64,000 bases of DNA, from NCBI GenBank assembly GCA_950295325.1, contig OX485807.1, positions 45,290,440-45,354,439 of the forward strand. The letters run 5' to 3'. The notes beneath the pieces were generated by a model. It did no database searches. It was not told the DNA's origin and saw nothing but the letters and a program-made list of their open reading frames with translations. Positions 1 through 10,602 of this stretch are shown one piece after another. The position numbers and the translations under genes are program-made. Every line of letters starts with the position of its first letter. The stretch's first letter is position 1. This DNA is from Polytrichum commune. Taxonomy: Eukaryota > Streptophyta > Polytrichopsida > Polytrichales > Polytrichaceae.

Positions 1-339
1 GGAAACTCTCTTCAGTTTCTTAATGTTAGGATATGTCTCAAGATTGAGTGGCACCATTTGAAAAGAAAAAGAAGAAGCCTCTTTGGGCTCACCAAAACAA
101 ATTATGACTATGCAAACACCTTAGAGCAAACACTAGTGTTCTTGAAATATATGGTAAATGAGCATGTATATAGTATTCATGAATTTAATATCACTCATTA
201 AGGAAAAACTCAACCCTCACTAATTTTGAGATTTGGCAAAATAGTGCTTGTTTCAAGAATTAGTATCACATGCATTGAATGGTATAATCAATGTAGTTTA
301 AAATTAGCATAGGATGTTATGATTGTTTTGGTAGGACAT
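1..339. other. Intergenic sequence, no gene seen
   Basis: AT-rich sequence with no reading frame, RNA gene or repeat that I could match elsewhere in the window. It lies next to a short inverted relic of the 56-kb resistance-gene locus. Confidence 0.4.
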
Positions 340-505
340 TGGTGTGGATGACTAGGTTCAAACGTGACAAGGTGTACCACTAAGGATTAAATAGAAAGGA
401 GTCCTTACATTTCATAAGGATTCATGCTTAAGGCATTAATACCAATTAAAAGTACAAACCATTATTGAAATGTGATGACAATATCTACAATTGTGCGACG
501 TCTTC
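340..505 (-). repeat. Inverted relic of 56.17-56.30 kb intronic sequence
   Basis: The reverse complement of this stretch reads like 56,165-56,305, including the shared words ttagtccttagtggtacacc and, further in, tattgtcatcacatttca. That region lies inside the resistance pseudogene between its NB-ARC and LRR parts. The relic shows that the block-plus-resistance-gene association extends beyond the left window edge. It has no coding content. Confidence 0.6.
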
Positions 506-1450
506 ACTAAAAATCGAAGTAAAATTCAAATAAAAAGCTTGATGACTATTCAAATGACTATGAAAAAAAGGTGATGCGTGACACAATTTTGATGCACCTT
601 ATTGTCATTGGACCCAACTATTTAGTTTATTGTCAGTTACTTGTCTTTGAACTAAACTCAAGTTGTTGGCCAGAATTCATCATGAAGACTTAGGGGTAGA
701 ACTAGGATCTTGAGCCCACATTATTTTCACTCTAAGTAGACATTTAGAGCACAACCCATGTTAATTATTTCCAAAGTAATTTTCCACCCACACTAAAAGG
801 CCAATTTAGTGGACTTTATGCAAGTGACCAGGCTACCTAGTCTTGAGCTCCCTTGAGTTGTCCCACTGAATGAACTTTGTATCAGGAAATTGAAGGTCCC
901 AAACTTAAAGATACTTATTTATCTCCTCAACCGAGATTACTTGTATTAATTTGGTGAGTTGAAAGAGGTGAGAAATTCAGTACAAGTCAAGGACCTTTAT
1001 TATTGGGCTTCCAATTCTAAATCCTGGACCATGGTGGCCTTCAGGGCATGATCAGACCATAGAGGTGAACTTTGAGGTTACTTGCACTGACATTTTTAGT
1101 TGAGGATGTCAAAAGAGATTTCATTCAAAGTTAACTAATTGAATCATTAAATTATGTGTTAGTCCAATAGAACACCGCTTGTTAAACACTTGGGTGGTAC
1201 TCACATTACACATAATTTCAAATTATTACGTCCTAAATTGGCAAACTATATAAATTCATTGCATGTGGATTTTATGATATGCCGGGATCTTGACCTAAAA
1301 TATCTTGGCAATGTATAAACGTCTTCAAGGCTATTTTAAATGTGGGTATTAATACCTTATCAACTCTACTTCATTTACATCTTAGGCTACTCATTTGATC
1401 TCCTTGTTTAGTGTAAATTTTGATGGCCATATGGATGGCTTGATTGGCAG
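506..1450 (+). other. Intron-like segment upstream of copy 0 of the two-exon family
   Basis: No gene seen. The last several hundred bases align weakly with the 3' part of the intron at 12.0-12.94 kb, with scattered shared words around the cacttg...actcacattacac stretch. It ends in a pyrimidine-poor but acceptable splice acceptor, ttgattggcag, at 1450. The partner upstream exon is not recognisable here and may lie outside the window or be lost. Confidence 0.45.
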
Positions 1451-1872
1451 GCTCACGAAGGAATGTGCCAAGGCTCAATGAAGATGTCACTCTACAAGAC
1501 TCCATCAATGTTGTTGATTGTGTGGAATTCCTTATGAGATTTTTTAAGCAACATGCACTTGAGTCCTCATGTTATAACAAAATTTGGACAAAGAAACTGC
1601 TCAAGAAGATAGCAAAGGAAATGCAAGTCCTTCCTCCTGGTAACCCTTCGCTTATTGACAACGACGATGAAGACATCATGCATAATTGGATGTTCTATGT
1701 GGAGGAATTAATAAAAGAGTTGAAGGTTGTGCAAAGTGGGGGTTTTCATGTTTGCAATTCAAGGGTGTATGTGCTCACAAATACACCATATGCTCTCATC
1801 TTGCAACTAGTGGTTGAGATGGTCATTGGTGATAGGCTAAATGGCACGGGTAGATCACTTAGTGCATTTTAA
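1451..1872 (+). pseudogene. Copy 0 of unknown two-exon family, exon 2, 3' end disrupted
   Basis: This is the most diverged of six copies of the 128-residue second exon; the intact-looking ones are at 12.9, 29.5 and 48.6 kb. Shared landmarks are NVPRL near the start, DCVEFLM, KIWTKK, QVLPPGNPS, DEDIMHNW and VYVLTNTPYALIL. A small insertion near 1830 shifts the frame past the usual stop codon. The reading frame then runs into a transposon inserted at 1845, so the last nine or so residues (ending GRSLSAF) are encoded by the transposon's terminal repeat. Function is unknown; no domain recognised. I call it a pseudogene because the normal terminus is lost and no upstream exon is visible. Confidence 0.6.
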
Positions 1873-2477
1873 AAACAACGTGCGGCATAATATAAAGAGG
1901 ATTAAAATCATTTGAAATAAAAATTATAAAGGAATTCCAAATAATGAAGGGGCCATTAAATGTAGACAATCCCATTATAAGTAAGTTAGATGGACATAAA
2001 ACGTGGGCCATTATTTTTTTGTAAAATTAATATAGGGGCTGAAGATAAGGATCCTAGAAGGTATGTTTAGTATGGTAATGACCGCTATGGTATTTGTGTT
2101 GGCATCTCCTATGTGTTTTCATCATAACAGTGTTTGCAATGGTATTACTTTGCTATGGTCTCCTATGTGTTTTCTTCATAACTCAGTTTGCAATGGTATT
2201 ACTGTTTGCACCCTTCTTTGTTTCCATGTTTTTCCTCAACACTCATCAATTGCGTTAGGAAGTAGATTAGTTTTTATTACTTAAAAAGAATATAGAGTAC
2301 AAAAAATTGCAGTGACTTGGACAATATTAGTGGAAGGGTGCAAACAAATGGGCCATTTTTGAAATTTAAGTAATTATAGGGAGGCTTTAATTCAGCCCTT
2401 GAAGGTAAATAGCCCCAAAACAAAAAACCCCCAGCCGCACGTGGTGCACAAAATTGCCTTAGAGTGATCTACCCGTG
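1845..2477. mobile_element. 633-bp hAT-like non-autonomous element with 8-bp TSD
   Basis: The element is bounded by the direct repeat CTAAATGG at 1837-1844 and 2478-2485. The paralogous empty sites at 13.33, 29.86 and 49.02 kb contain the octamer once. Its termini are inverted: CACGGGTAGATCACT at the left end and AGTGATCTACCCGTG at the right. Weaker complementarity extends to about 44 bp, ending in ACGTGCGGC. An 8-bp target duplication is the hAT hallmark. The interior has no transposase frame, but carries an imperfect internal duplication around tctcctatgtgtttt (about 2,106 and 2,160). It interrupts the 3' end of copy 0 of the two-exon family. Confidence 0.88.
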
Positions 2478-2485
2478 CTAAATGG

Positions 2486-4950
2486 CTAATGTTTGTAATA
2501 TCCAAGACCTTTGCAAGCCCTCCATTAAGTAGTACGTAAATTGAAACCCATTTGGTTTTGTACACAACAAAAATGTATAGAATTTACAAGATGTACACAT
2601 CTAGCTACAAGCATAGAGATTGTATGTTGTGTATAAATCCTACTAGAACTTGTGTCCTTTGGCCATACGCCTTGTACATGGACTGCACTAAATATTGTAT
2701 TTAGTGTAACTTACTATTTGGAGGTAGACAATGCTATACCATTCATTTGTTAATGTAGTTTTATACCATGTAAAGATGTTTATAATCTGTTTTGTCCAAA
2801 AAACCAATTTTAACTTTTGTTGGTAAAAAGAAAAAGATATGGATGCATGCATGGTAAAGTGGACCATAAAAGTGCTATGGTATCTTTAAACCATAGTTTT
2901 TTTTGTCAAACATTCAAAAATAGTAGGAAAGTGTTGTTTAAATTGGAAAAAATTCATGGTGACCTCTTTCATTGTGTTAAGTACTCAAATGTAAAATGCC
3001 AATATGAGATCTTCAAAACTTATCATTAAAACTAATGCTCAAAAGCAAATGACTAGACATGGTTTTGGACATAAATTTCATGGCCTTCACTCTAATGAGC
3101 TTGATTTTTTTTCATATTCCTTGAATATATTAGACATTTGAGGTCATCATCAAATATTTTGTAGAAAATCATCAATTCAATATAATTTTATCATGTTTTA
3201 AGGAATTTTTTGACAATCACTTGCTCAATATCACTACTCTCACACCCACTTGCACTGTCCTCTAAAAATATAAACTTCTTTGAGATTATTTTTGTCAACA
3301 TAAATTACTTGGCTTTGTTGATCAGTATGTTTTAAAAATGTTTATAATTTTTTTTTTCACAAAGTTTAGAGTTAGTATATTGTTTTGAATCAATTTCACT
3401 TAAATATGAGCAAGGATCAAGAGTTGTACACTTTACCGTGCTTGCACCCATATATATTAAAAGTTCTAGCATTTTGTAATTCCAAATAACAAGTGACACT
3501 AAATACAATATTTTGTGTAGTGCATAAAGGCCTAGATACACACATGGGTCACATAGGCACACAAATAATATCAATTGAACATCTTCATCCCCCATCTCAT
3601 GGTTTTTGCCTTCATTATAATGTCATAAGGTGGTAGATGTTAGAAAGTAAAATTTTGTTCAACATGCTATGGTGTGCAACATATTGTTAATGTGCGGATT
3701 GAATCTTCAATGGAGTTACTTGTATGCCTTTGAAATTACGGATCCTTTACCTTCTGGAGATAAAATGATAAAATTTGGTATTTGTCTGAGAATTGTTTGT
3801 TTGCTTTTATTTGTTTTTAGCAAATGTTATCAATGTTAGAGTTAACAATAAAGTCTGGAAAAAAAATGGAGACCAACTCAAGTATTTTGAAGGAATCTGT
3901 CATATTTGCCGCTTTTGACATTTCTATTAGGATCCAAAGAGATAATTATAGAGGAAAATCTATTTGCTCTATTCCAGGGCAACCAAACATTGAGAAATAA
4001 TTGAGTCTTTTTTTTAACAATTTTATTTGGTAAGTACACAAGTGGTGAGAGGAACAAAGAAATGCTTGTGCATATAGGTGACAAAGAAAACAAGAAGTTG
4101 GGTAAAGATAAAACATGTTGGTGTTTAATTTCAAAGAAGCCTTCCAAACCTTTTCATTCACATTGAACCAAGGGGCCATTAGGGGAATTCTACTCTAGTT
4201 CATGCCCATACTCCACGGTTGACTTTATTGTCAACTTGCCCAATGTTATCTTCAAGAGTATATAAATTTTAATGTGACCTTACATGAACAATCACATAAT
4301 GTTCAATACTAATTGTAAACTCAAATTGAATCTGCACTAGTTGCGGCACTTCATGGTTATATTCTTAAAGCCCACATGAACGGATGCACATTGCTTAATA
4401 ATGTTATGTAATGGTCTTGCTCAATACTAATTGTAGACCACAATATAGTGTCATCAACATTAAATAATAACCCCACAATCTTTGTCATTCCTTTTAAAAT
4501 TGTGGGAGGTTATAGATTTATAGTGTTGCAATTACTATCACTTACCAAGTGATTTTGGTGAGCTGAATTTCTGGCCAAATACTTAATTATGGGTTGATAG
4601 GAATAGTTGGATGAAGCAACATCCAAGTAGATGGAAATAGTTAACTATAGACTATGAAAGGTAGTTATAACTATAGACATGGATGTAGGTGCACATAGTT
4701 GGTTACAACAACTATCGTCGTCCCTGCCAAAGGGGTTGACAGAGGAGAGAGAAGCAAGAATTTCGTAGGCAGCTTGAGTGCAAAGTAATACCAAGCAATT
4801 TTGTCTCCCTCAACACCGAGAGCGAGCGTGGTCATAGGTAAGCTACCTTCTGTGTAATTTGAGTAATCACCGCAATGATTGTGGAATTACTAGATTCTAT
4901 TGAAGTACATTGTTATTTTGAATTATGAGTTCTATTGAATGGCCAAGTGT
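2486..4950. other. Degenerate block D-like flank, then unannotated AT-rich sequence
   Basis: From 2,486 to about 2,680 the sequence is a diverged version of what follows exon 2 in the other copies (13,330-13,510). Beyond that I see no gene. About 2,770-2,830 shares words with 19,450, 19,820 and 40,090 (paaagatgtt...ccaat...ttggtaaaa style). About 4,380-4,560 shares a dispersed repeat with 41,640-41,830. All frames here are short and AT-rich and look like chance. Confidence 0.4.
2686..2706. repeat. Palindromic CACTAAATA motif
   Basis: A perfect 9-bp inverted repeat, CACTAAATA and TATTTAGTG, is separated by three bases. Close variants occur near 19,567, 19,715, 19,921 and 41,633, so this is a recurring unit. 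Its function is unknown. Confidence 0.6.
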
Positions 4951-7555
4951 GGTCGAACTATTTTCTATTTTGATTGCATGAGTGCAAGATTAGAGTACCA
5001 TGGTTCATTATTGTGACTACAATTGACTAAGTCCAGAGTTGTGAGACGAATTGAGTCACAATTGTGAAAGTGTAGGTCGAAGAATTGATAAGAGCAACGA
5101 GAGATTGATATAAGTGTGATTAACCTCTGAGGGATACAGATTACAAATCCGATAGAGAAACAAACGATGGAAGAGTGTGTGAGAGATAGAATAATGGAAA
5201 TGCATAAGGAATCAAAAAAGTGAAAGACTCTAGTTGGAAGAAGATTGAATATTGTGTAACAATCGTCCAAGTGAAAAAATTCTTTTGAAGTTCGGCACTT
5301 GAGAGTGAGAGAACAAGGACGGTTAACCTAAACAGAGAGAGATAAAACCATTAGTATAGGGAGTGATAAAGTGGACTCTACACAAAAAGGGTACATAGTG
5401 AAATTTTCATCCGTTAGCGCCTTGAGAGGAGCGATTCTGAGCGACAAAAAGAGAGAAGGAGTAGAGCGATCGTCCGATGACTCAACAGATAACGGAAGAT
5501 CATAGTTAGGTGGAACTATTGAGCAACCCTGAAAAAGGTTGGCACAAAGAGTTCAAGGGTTGTCTGGGAAGGAAGCCACTTGAGGAGCTAAATCCTCTGA
5601 AAGGCAACATTCATGAAAGCTAGCCGAAGGGTCAAGCGTTAGTATGAGAAGAAAACTATTGACAATGGTTAAAACTAATGGGAGGCAGTTAGAAAGGAAG
5701 GAAGGAGCCAAAGTAAATTGTACAGTTGTGAGCCCAATATGGTGCCCACATGTGTTCTTAACCCTTACAATTCATTAAGATTTAGGCTTTGATGTTACAC
5801 CACTTATTCAAAAAACATATTAAAAAGTCTTGGAGTTTTGAGTTCGGAATTTAGTTAAGTTTAAAGGCTAAATATTGAGTGATTGATACCATTTAATGTT
5901 AGGATTAATGTGGGGGTTAGTTGGGGGGTTATTAGACTCGGGAGGTTAGACTTAGTTAAGTTAGGATGTGCTTTGGTTTAATTAAGGGTTGATTACTGTC
6001 CATTGTGGGGGGGGGAGCACTGCTCACCCTAGTAATTTCGGGGGGGCAGTGTGTTAAAAAGTTAAGGATATAGGTGCGAACAACCACTATTTTATAGGGG
6101 GGTATTACTTTCAATTCTCTTCTTTTTTTCACATGCTATCATTATGTAAATTTCTACTTTGGGTTAATAGAAAAATGGCTTGCATTACTTATAATCCCAA
6201 ATTACCTATTATTCCATACCCTATAGTACTTTAAAGATGTCCAGTGCCATTTTTGATATCCTATATTACTCTTAAGTCCATTTATAATTTTTAGCCCCCA
6301 TGTTTTTAAAATACTCTATCATTTGTTCGCACGTATATTGCTACTCCAACCAATGACTACCCCCCCCCCCCCCCCCCCGAGAGTCCAGCAGCAGACTGGT
6401 GGATCTACTGAGCAGTCGCAGTCTACCTCAGGGGCAGCGAGGACGCAGCTGAACGGAAGCTGAAGCTGCTGGATTGTGGACGGAACAGGGGAGGTCACAT
6501 GCCCGATCCAGGGGGTGATTAGGCCTTCAGACTGATTTACTTAAAGGGCTAAATCCAAAATAGTTTGGGGATTAATTAGGGTAGGTATGGGCAGTAATTA
6601 AGGGGGTCTGCTGGATTGATTAGGGAGGGGGGAGAGTTAGTTAATGACTGTGAGCGAGCCATTTGGGCATGAACCTGGCTCAAGGGGGTAAATGGTAGTT
6701 TATAATTGGGAGTTGGTTTATGTAGTAGGCTAGGTGGTGAGTTAGGATGGCTGTGTAGTGGACATTTGTAAGCAACAAGGAGCATAGTGGCTATGAGTAT
6801 TTTTAAATGCTTATTGCCTCATGCCCTTTGAATAAAAGTTGTACGTTTGGAATTCATCATTGAAGAGGTGTTGGGTACCAAGTTGGACTACCTGGTGAAG
6901 TAATCGGAATGCATGTGAGCATTAGGCTCTCACCCGGATTACGACGCTTAAGGGTGAGAGTTTAGGGCTGACAACAGCCGAGTGTGACTATAGTTAAAGT
7001 AAACACTATAGGCTCATAGAAGTGAAATCCGTCGAGTTTGTTTGATGAGAGAATCCCCGATCAACTGAATGTGATAGAAAAGTGATTATGATCTATTGAT
7101 TAGTGGAGGAATTCAAAAACTAAGAGGGATTAAGTAACTTTGAGTTAGGATGAACTTTGGGTTATCAAGGAAGTTAAGGTAAAAGTTGTCCTAGACTTAA
7201 TTAGAGTTTCATATTGATTCATAGTCTACAAGACTTGATCTTTGAGTACAAAATGCAAGGTCATGAGATCAACTATTGTCTTGTGTGTTACCTTGGTTGT
7301 TATTGTTGCAGGTTGTGCAGGGCAATCAAGACTATAGGTTGACCCTGATAATCATTGTTAGTTGCATAAGTTGTAAGTAACAATTAAATCTTGGAATTAG
7401 ACTTAATCAAGATTAATTAGACTTAAATACATTCAACCACACTCAATTAGTTTAAATTCATATGAATACTTTGTGAAAGTAGAAGGTATTAACTCGACTA
7501 TAATACTAAACATACTAAAAATAAATAGAAAAATTTAGCTTCATTTTAAGAATGA
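4951..7555. other. Unresolved repetitive sequence, LTR-like in part
   Basis: No gene recognised. The stretch is purine-rich (many gagagaga-type words) and mostly single-copy within this window. A polyadenylation-like AATAAAA occurs near 6,831, close to a small hairpin word (ctctcaccc ... gggtgagag, about 6,931-6,960). Both would suit the R/U5 part of an LTR, but no partner LTR, primer-binding site or polyprotein is visible. G- and C-runs at about 6,007, 6,041 and 6,361 border a possible small insertion. Confidence 0.3.
6065..6350. mobile_element. Possible MITE-like insertion
   Basis: An approximate inverted pair ATATAGGTGCGAACAA (about 6,069) and TTGTTCGCACGTATAT (about 6,331) encloses an AT-rich interior with no frame. 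G/C homopolymers lie just outside. No target duplication could be identified and no empty site is available, so this is weak. Confidence 0.25.
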
Positions 7556-7559
7556 CAAA

Positions 7560-7965
7560 GACCCTTTCAATGGTAAGTCGCAAAAATCATAACCTCAGTG
7601 CTAATGAGGGTTTAATAATATTTTTGACTTCCAAGTTATTTACATACTTTAATGATGATTTCACTTTGAAAACGAAATCCTAGTCAATTGCTTATTACTC
7701 AATGAAAGTGAACATATATATTGGATTTTGGACCTTGAAGATGAAATGCACTCAATATGAAATTTGTGGATAAGTGGCCTTCAAAAATACAAGGACAATG
7801 GTTTTTTCAAAATCGGACATGCGGGCAGCAGTTTTCGGTCGGGTCCAGGAAATCTGGAATTTCTGGCCGGGGCGGCTGCCCCTGCCCGAATCTACTTCCC
7901 TATAATTCGTGGGAAATCTATAACGTTCCTCCCGGCCCCGCACCCAATAGCCCCGCACCCAATAG
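7560..7965 (+). repeat. Single arm of palindromic repeat family A
   Basis: This matches one arm of the palindromic elements at 22.88-24.14 and 40.52-41.52 kb. Shared words include ggcagcagttttcggtcggg, ttgacttccaagttattta and aaagtgaacatatatattgg. The AT-rich palindrome centre and the opposite arm are missing, so it is a half-element. Reading frames crossing it are shared between all arms but carry no recognisable protein. Confidence 0.7.
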
Positions 7966-8204
7966 TTCCTTTTGGCATTCCACAATGCAAGTTTGCATTG
8001 TCCAAAGTCCCAGTGCCGGATGTCGGGTCAGGCGACACGTATACAGTTTACAACAGTCTACATTCCTAAGTGGGTTTCCAGTGAATGATATGGTAAGATT
8101 CCAGGTATAATTTGATTGGCGGGTATAATAATCTTATTACGTTGATATACAGACACTGGGTCCACCTACACGGCCAAACTTACGGCTGGGGGAAAACTCA
8201 GAAC

Positions 8205-9545
8205 TCACACTTTCTGTCCATTGTAGCGACTCATGTGCGATGCATCATTAGATTGTAGTGAAGGTTGCATCCTCTACTCTGCCACGCCTCATTTCGGGAT
8301 ACGGTGACCAATTCGGAGGAGTCGGACATGCACACTTGAAGAAAGCACACAAGGAAGTTGAGGTGGTCGACCATCTCCAGCAGTTACCACCGAACGAGTT
8401 CGTCAGTCTTGTACGTAGCAGCATTTGTTCAATACCGAATCTAGGTGCGATCCTCTTAGCCTATCTTCATTGTTCAATTCCTTGTTTTTCCTGTTTTTGT
8501 TAAGTGTTGTCCCAGTTGCGTATTCAAGAGTAGGTTGACGGACTGGATGAAGAATCATCAAACAAGAGAGCGAGCGGTTTCTTGTGGGGTCTGCCTTATT
8601 TTCACATACTGAGCTTATAAACAGTGTCCAAGAAGAGAGCGGGCACTCTGAAATTCCAGGATCCTTTATTTTCATGGCTTATAACACTGTTTTCTTCGAG
8701 ACGAACTACGGTATTACTAATTTTATTCCTTTCATTCCCATTCTCATCATCATTGTATCGTATTCATATTCGTTCGCATTCAACCAGTTCATGTCAATAC
8801 ATTTGCGTTTGTCACTCAGTTTTGATGCCCGCAATTTTTGCAAGTTCGTGATCTGTAGACATGGCGAATTGAAGATTGTTGTTTGGAGTCCAGTATGTGC
8901 AGCGCTGTCTCAGAAACCAAGTATTGAATTTTTTACTCTCACCCCGTTGGGCCTTCTTGCGCGGTGTTTCCTCGCTCACTAATGCACCTCCAACTGAGAA
9001 CCACTCGGTTCCAGAAATGTTTAGTGACTCGAGAGATTCTAGCTGCGTGTCTGGGAGCAGCTGGAGTGGACGAGCAATCGTGATCTCATGCCTTGCGAGT
9101 CTTGAAGCTAAGTTAATTGGGTGCAGCACAAACTTGTGCAAGCTTCATCTCCCTTCTCCCCCTTCTCTGACGGGTGGTGCAAGTCTAGAACATCACTAGG
9201 ATGCAGGCGATCGTTTCGCGAATCTTTTGTGTGATATTAATTACCATGATCTAGGTGCAGGTGTTATGCTCTCGAAGGAACTTGAAAACCGAGGTTTTTC
9301 GACATTGCATTTCTTCCTGACACTCTTGCTGCCTCTCCGCCATCGAGGCGGGCCCCTCGCAATAGACGCACACGATTCATCTCGGGAGCGCAGAGCCATC
9401 AGCGAGCCCGCTACGGAGGTGGCTTCAGCTGACCTCCAACCGATTCCCTTCGCAGATTTCGTTTCCATTTTGGTGCCTCCCGCTCTCGTGAAAGGCACAT
9501 TCGTAGGCCAGTTCACACGGGCTCCTAAGTCCCAAGTCACTTGAG
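8205..9545 (+). repeat. Block B, copy 1 (GC-richer, coding status uncertain)
   Basis: A 1.34-kb segment recurs at 24.75-26.04 and 44.10-45.26 kb, with an older relative at 18.66-19.29 kb. Several 60-130-codon frames are open on both strands, for example 8,876-9,199 forward and 8,812-9,141 reverse. Between copies the changes fall at all codon positions and many alter residues, so I do not call a protein. A possible splice acceptor ending ccattgtag precedes the conserved part at about 8,226. The sequence immediately upstream differs between all three copies, so this is a breakpoint or exon boundary. It may be the 5' part of a former resistance gene, because the older relatives follow promoter module E. 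Confidence 0.55.
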
Positions 9546-10591
9546 GTCAATCCGTGCAATCTCAACCGTTTAGAGCATAGAAGTTGGGACTTACCTCTTT
9601 GCATGGGGTTCTAAGTCCCAACTATGACATGGATGCCTACATGGTAACATTTTTTGGAGGTGAGGGCTTGGGGCTTGTGTTGCGAGTTGGGTAGAGCAAA
9701 AAGCTAGACCCAACTCTCAATTGAAGTCCCGCAAATGTTTTTGCAACAAATAATCAAGATCCGACTTAAATGGTAATTAAATATATTATAGTGGTTACTT
9801 GAGGTATGTACCAAAAATAAAGAACACAATCTAGGTGTAAATTTTTGATTGTGGAGTGAAATTCAAGATTCATGTTTGGATTTTGAATTACTTCCACCAA
9901 CATGGCATTTTGCATCTAGCATGGACAAGGCCTTGAATCTTTAATCCGCTTGAAACTTCACCTTTGTTTTCGTAGCTTCCTTTTGTACCTTACACTGGTA
10001 AGAAATGTGGTCAAATCTATGACAGTTGTAGGTTGGACTTGACTCTCTTGTCCATCAAATTGTGCATTAATGACTGCCCCTTCAAAATGGACGTTTGTTC
10101 AAGAACTAGCATGTTTCCTACTAGTGTGTGAGGGATGTAAAACAATTCCATGGATGTGCCACTTGACTTAGAGGCAACATCTCAAGGTTGGCAATTGGGT
10201 TGAAATTTTGTGTACTCTCAGCTCAAAATTCTAGTGTAATTGTTGTTAATGCATGAATCTTCCACTCACATATGTGCATGTTGAGTGTGTGAGGTTGTTC
10301 CGTGTTCTTCATACATTTGTGCATATGTAATCAAAGATGGTCTTAAAGATGTGTAAGGTGTCTTGCTTACGATATAAATTCCTTGACAATCGATTTCGTA
10401 ACGCGGATTCCAAACCTTCTTAATTCGGTAACAAAAATGAATTTTCTTGAGTGACAAAGCTACATTTCATATATTTGTCACACAATGGTTGGTTGAAACC
10501 ATTGCTCAAGTAGATGTGGCAAGTAAATAAATTCAATTTCGGCAAGCAAAGTGCATGGACTGAAAGGTACTTCTCTTCTATTTGTTTCAAG
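9546..10591 (+). other. Block C upstream segment, copy 1, no gene seen
   Basis: Colinear with 26.04-27.11 kb. It begins with short words of the form ttcacacgggctcc / aagtcccaa that recur at 9.6, 19.3, 26.0, 46.0 and 47.2 kb and look like old transposon ends. It finishes with a pyrimidine-rich tract and the acceptor tttcaag at 10,585-10,591. In copy 3, about 370 bp of this segment, including the acceptor, is deleted. Confidence 0.45.
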
Positions 10592-10602
10592 CAAAGTTTC
10601 TC

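Noticed and set aside
8812-9199. 107-109-codon frames on both strands of block B
   Set aside because: Open in two copies, but copies differ by many amino-acid changes in either strand's frame, and the third copy is interrupted. I kept block B as a repeat with uncertain coding status.
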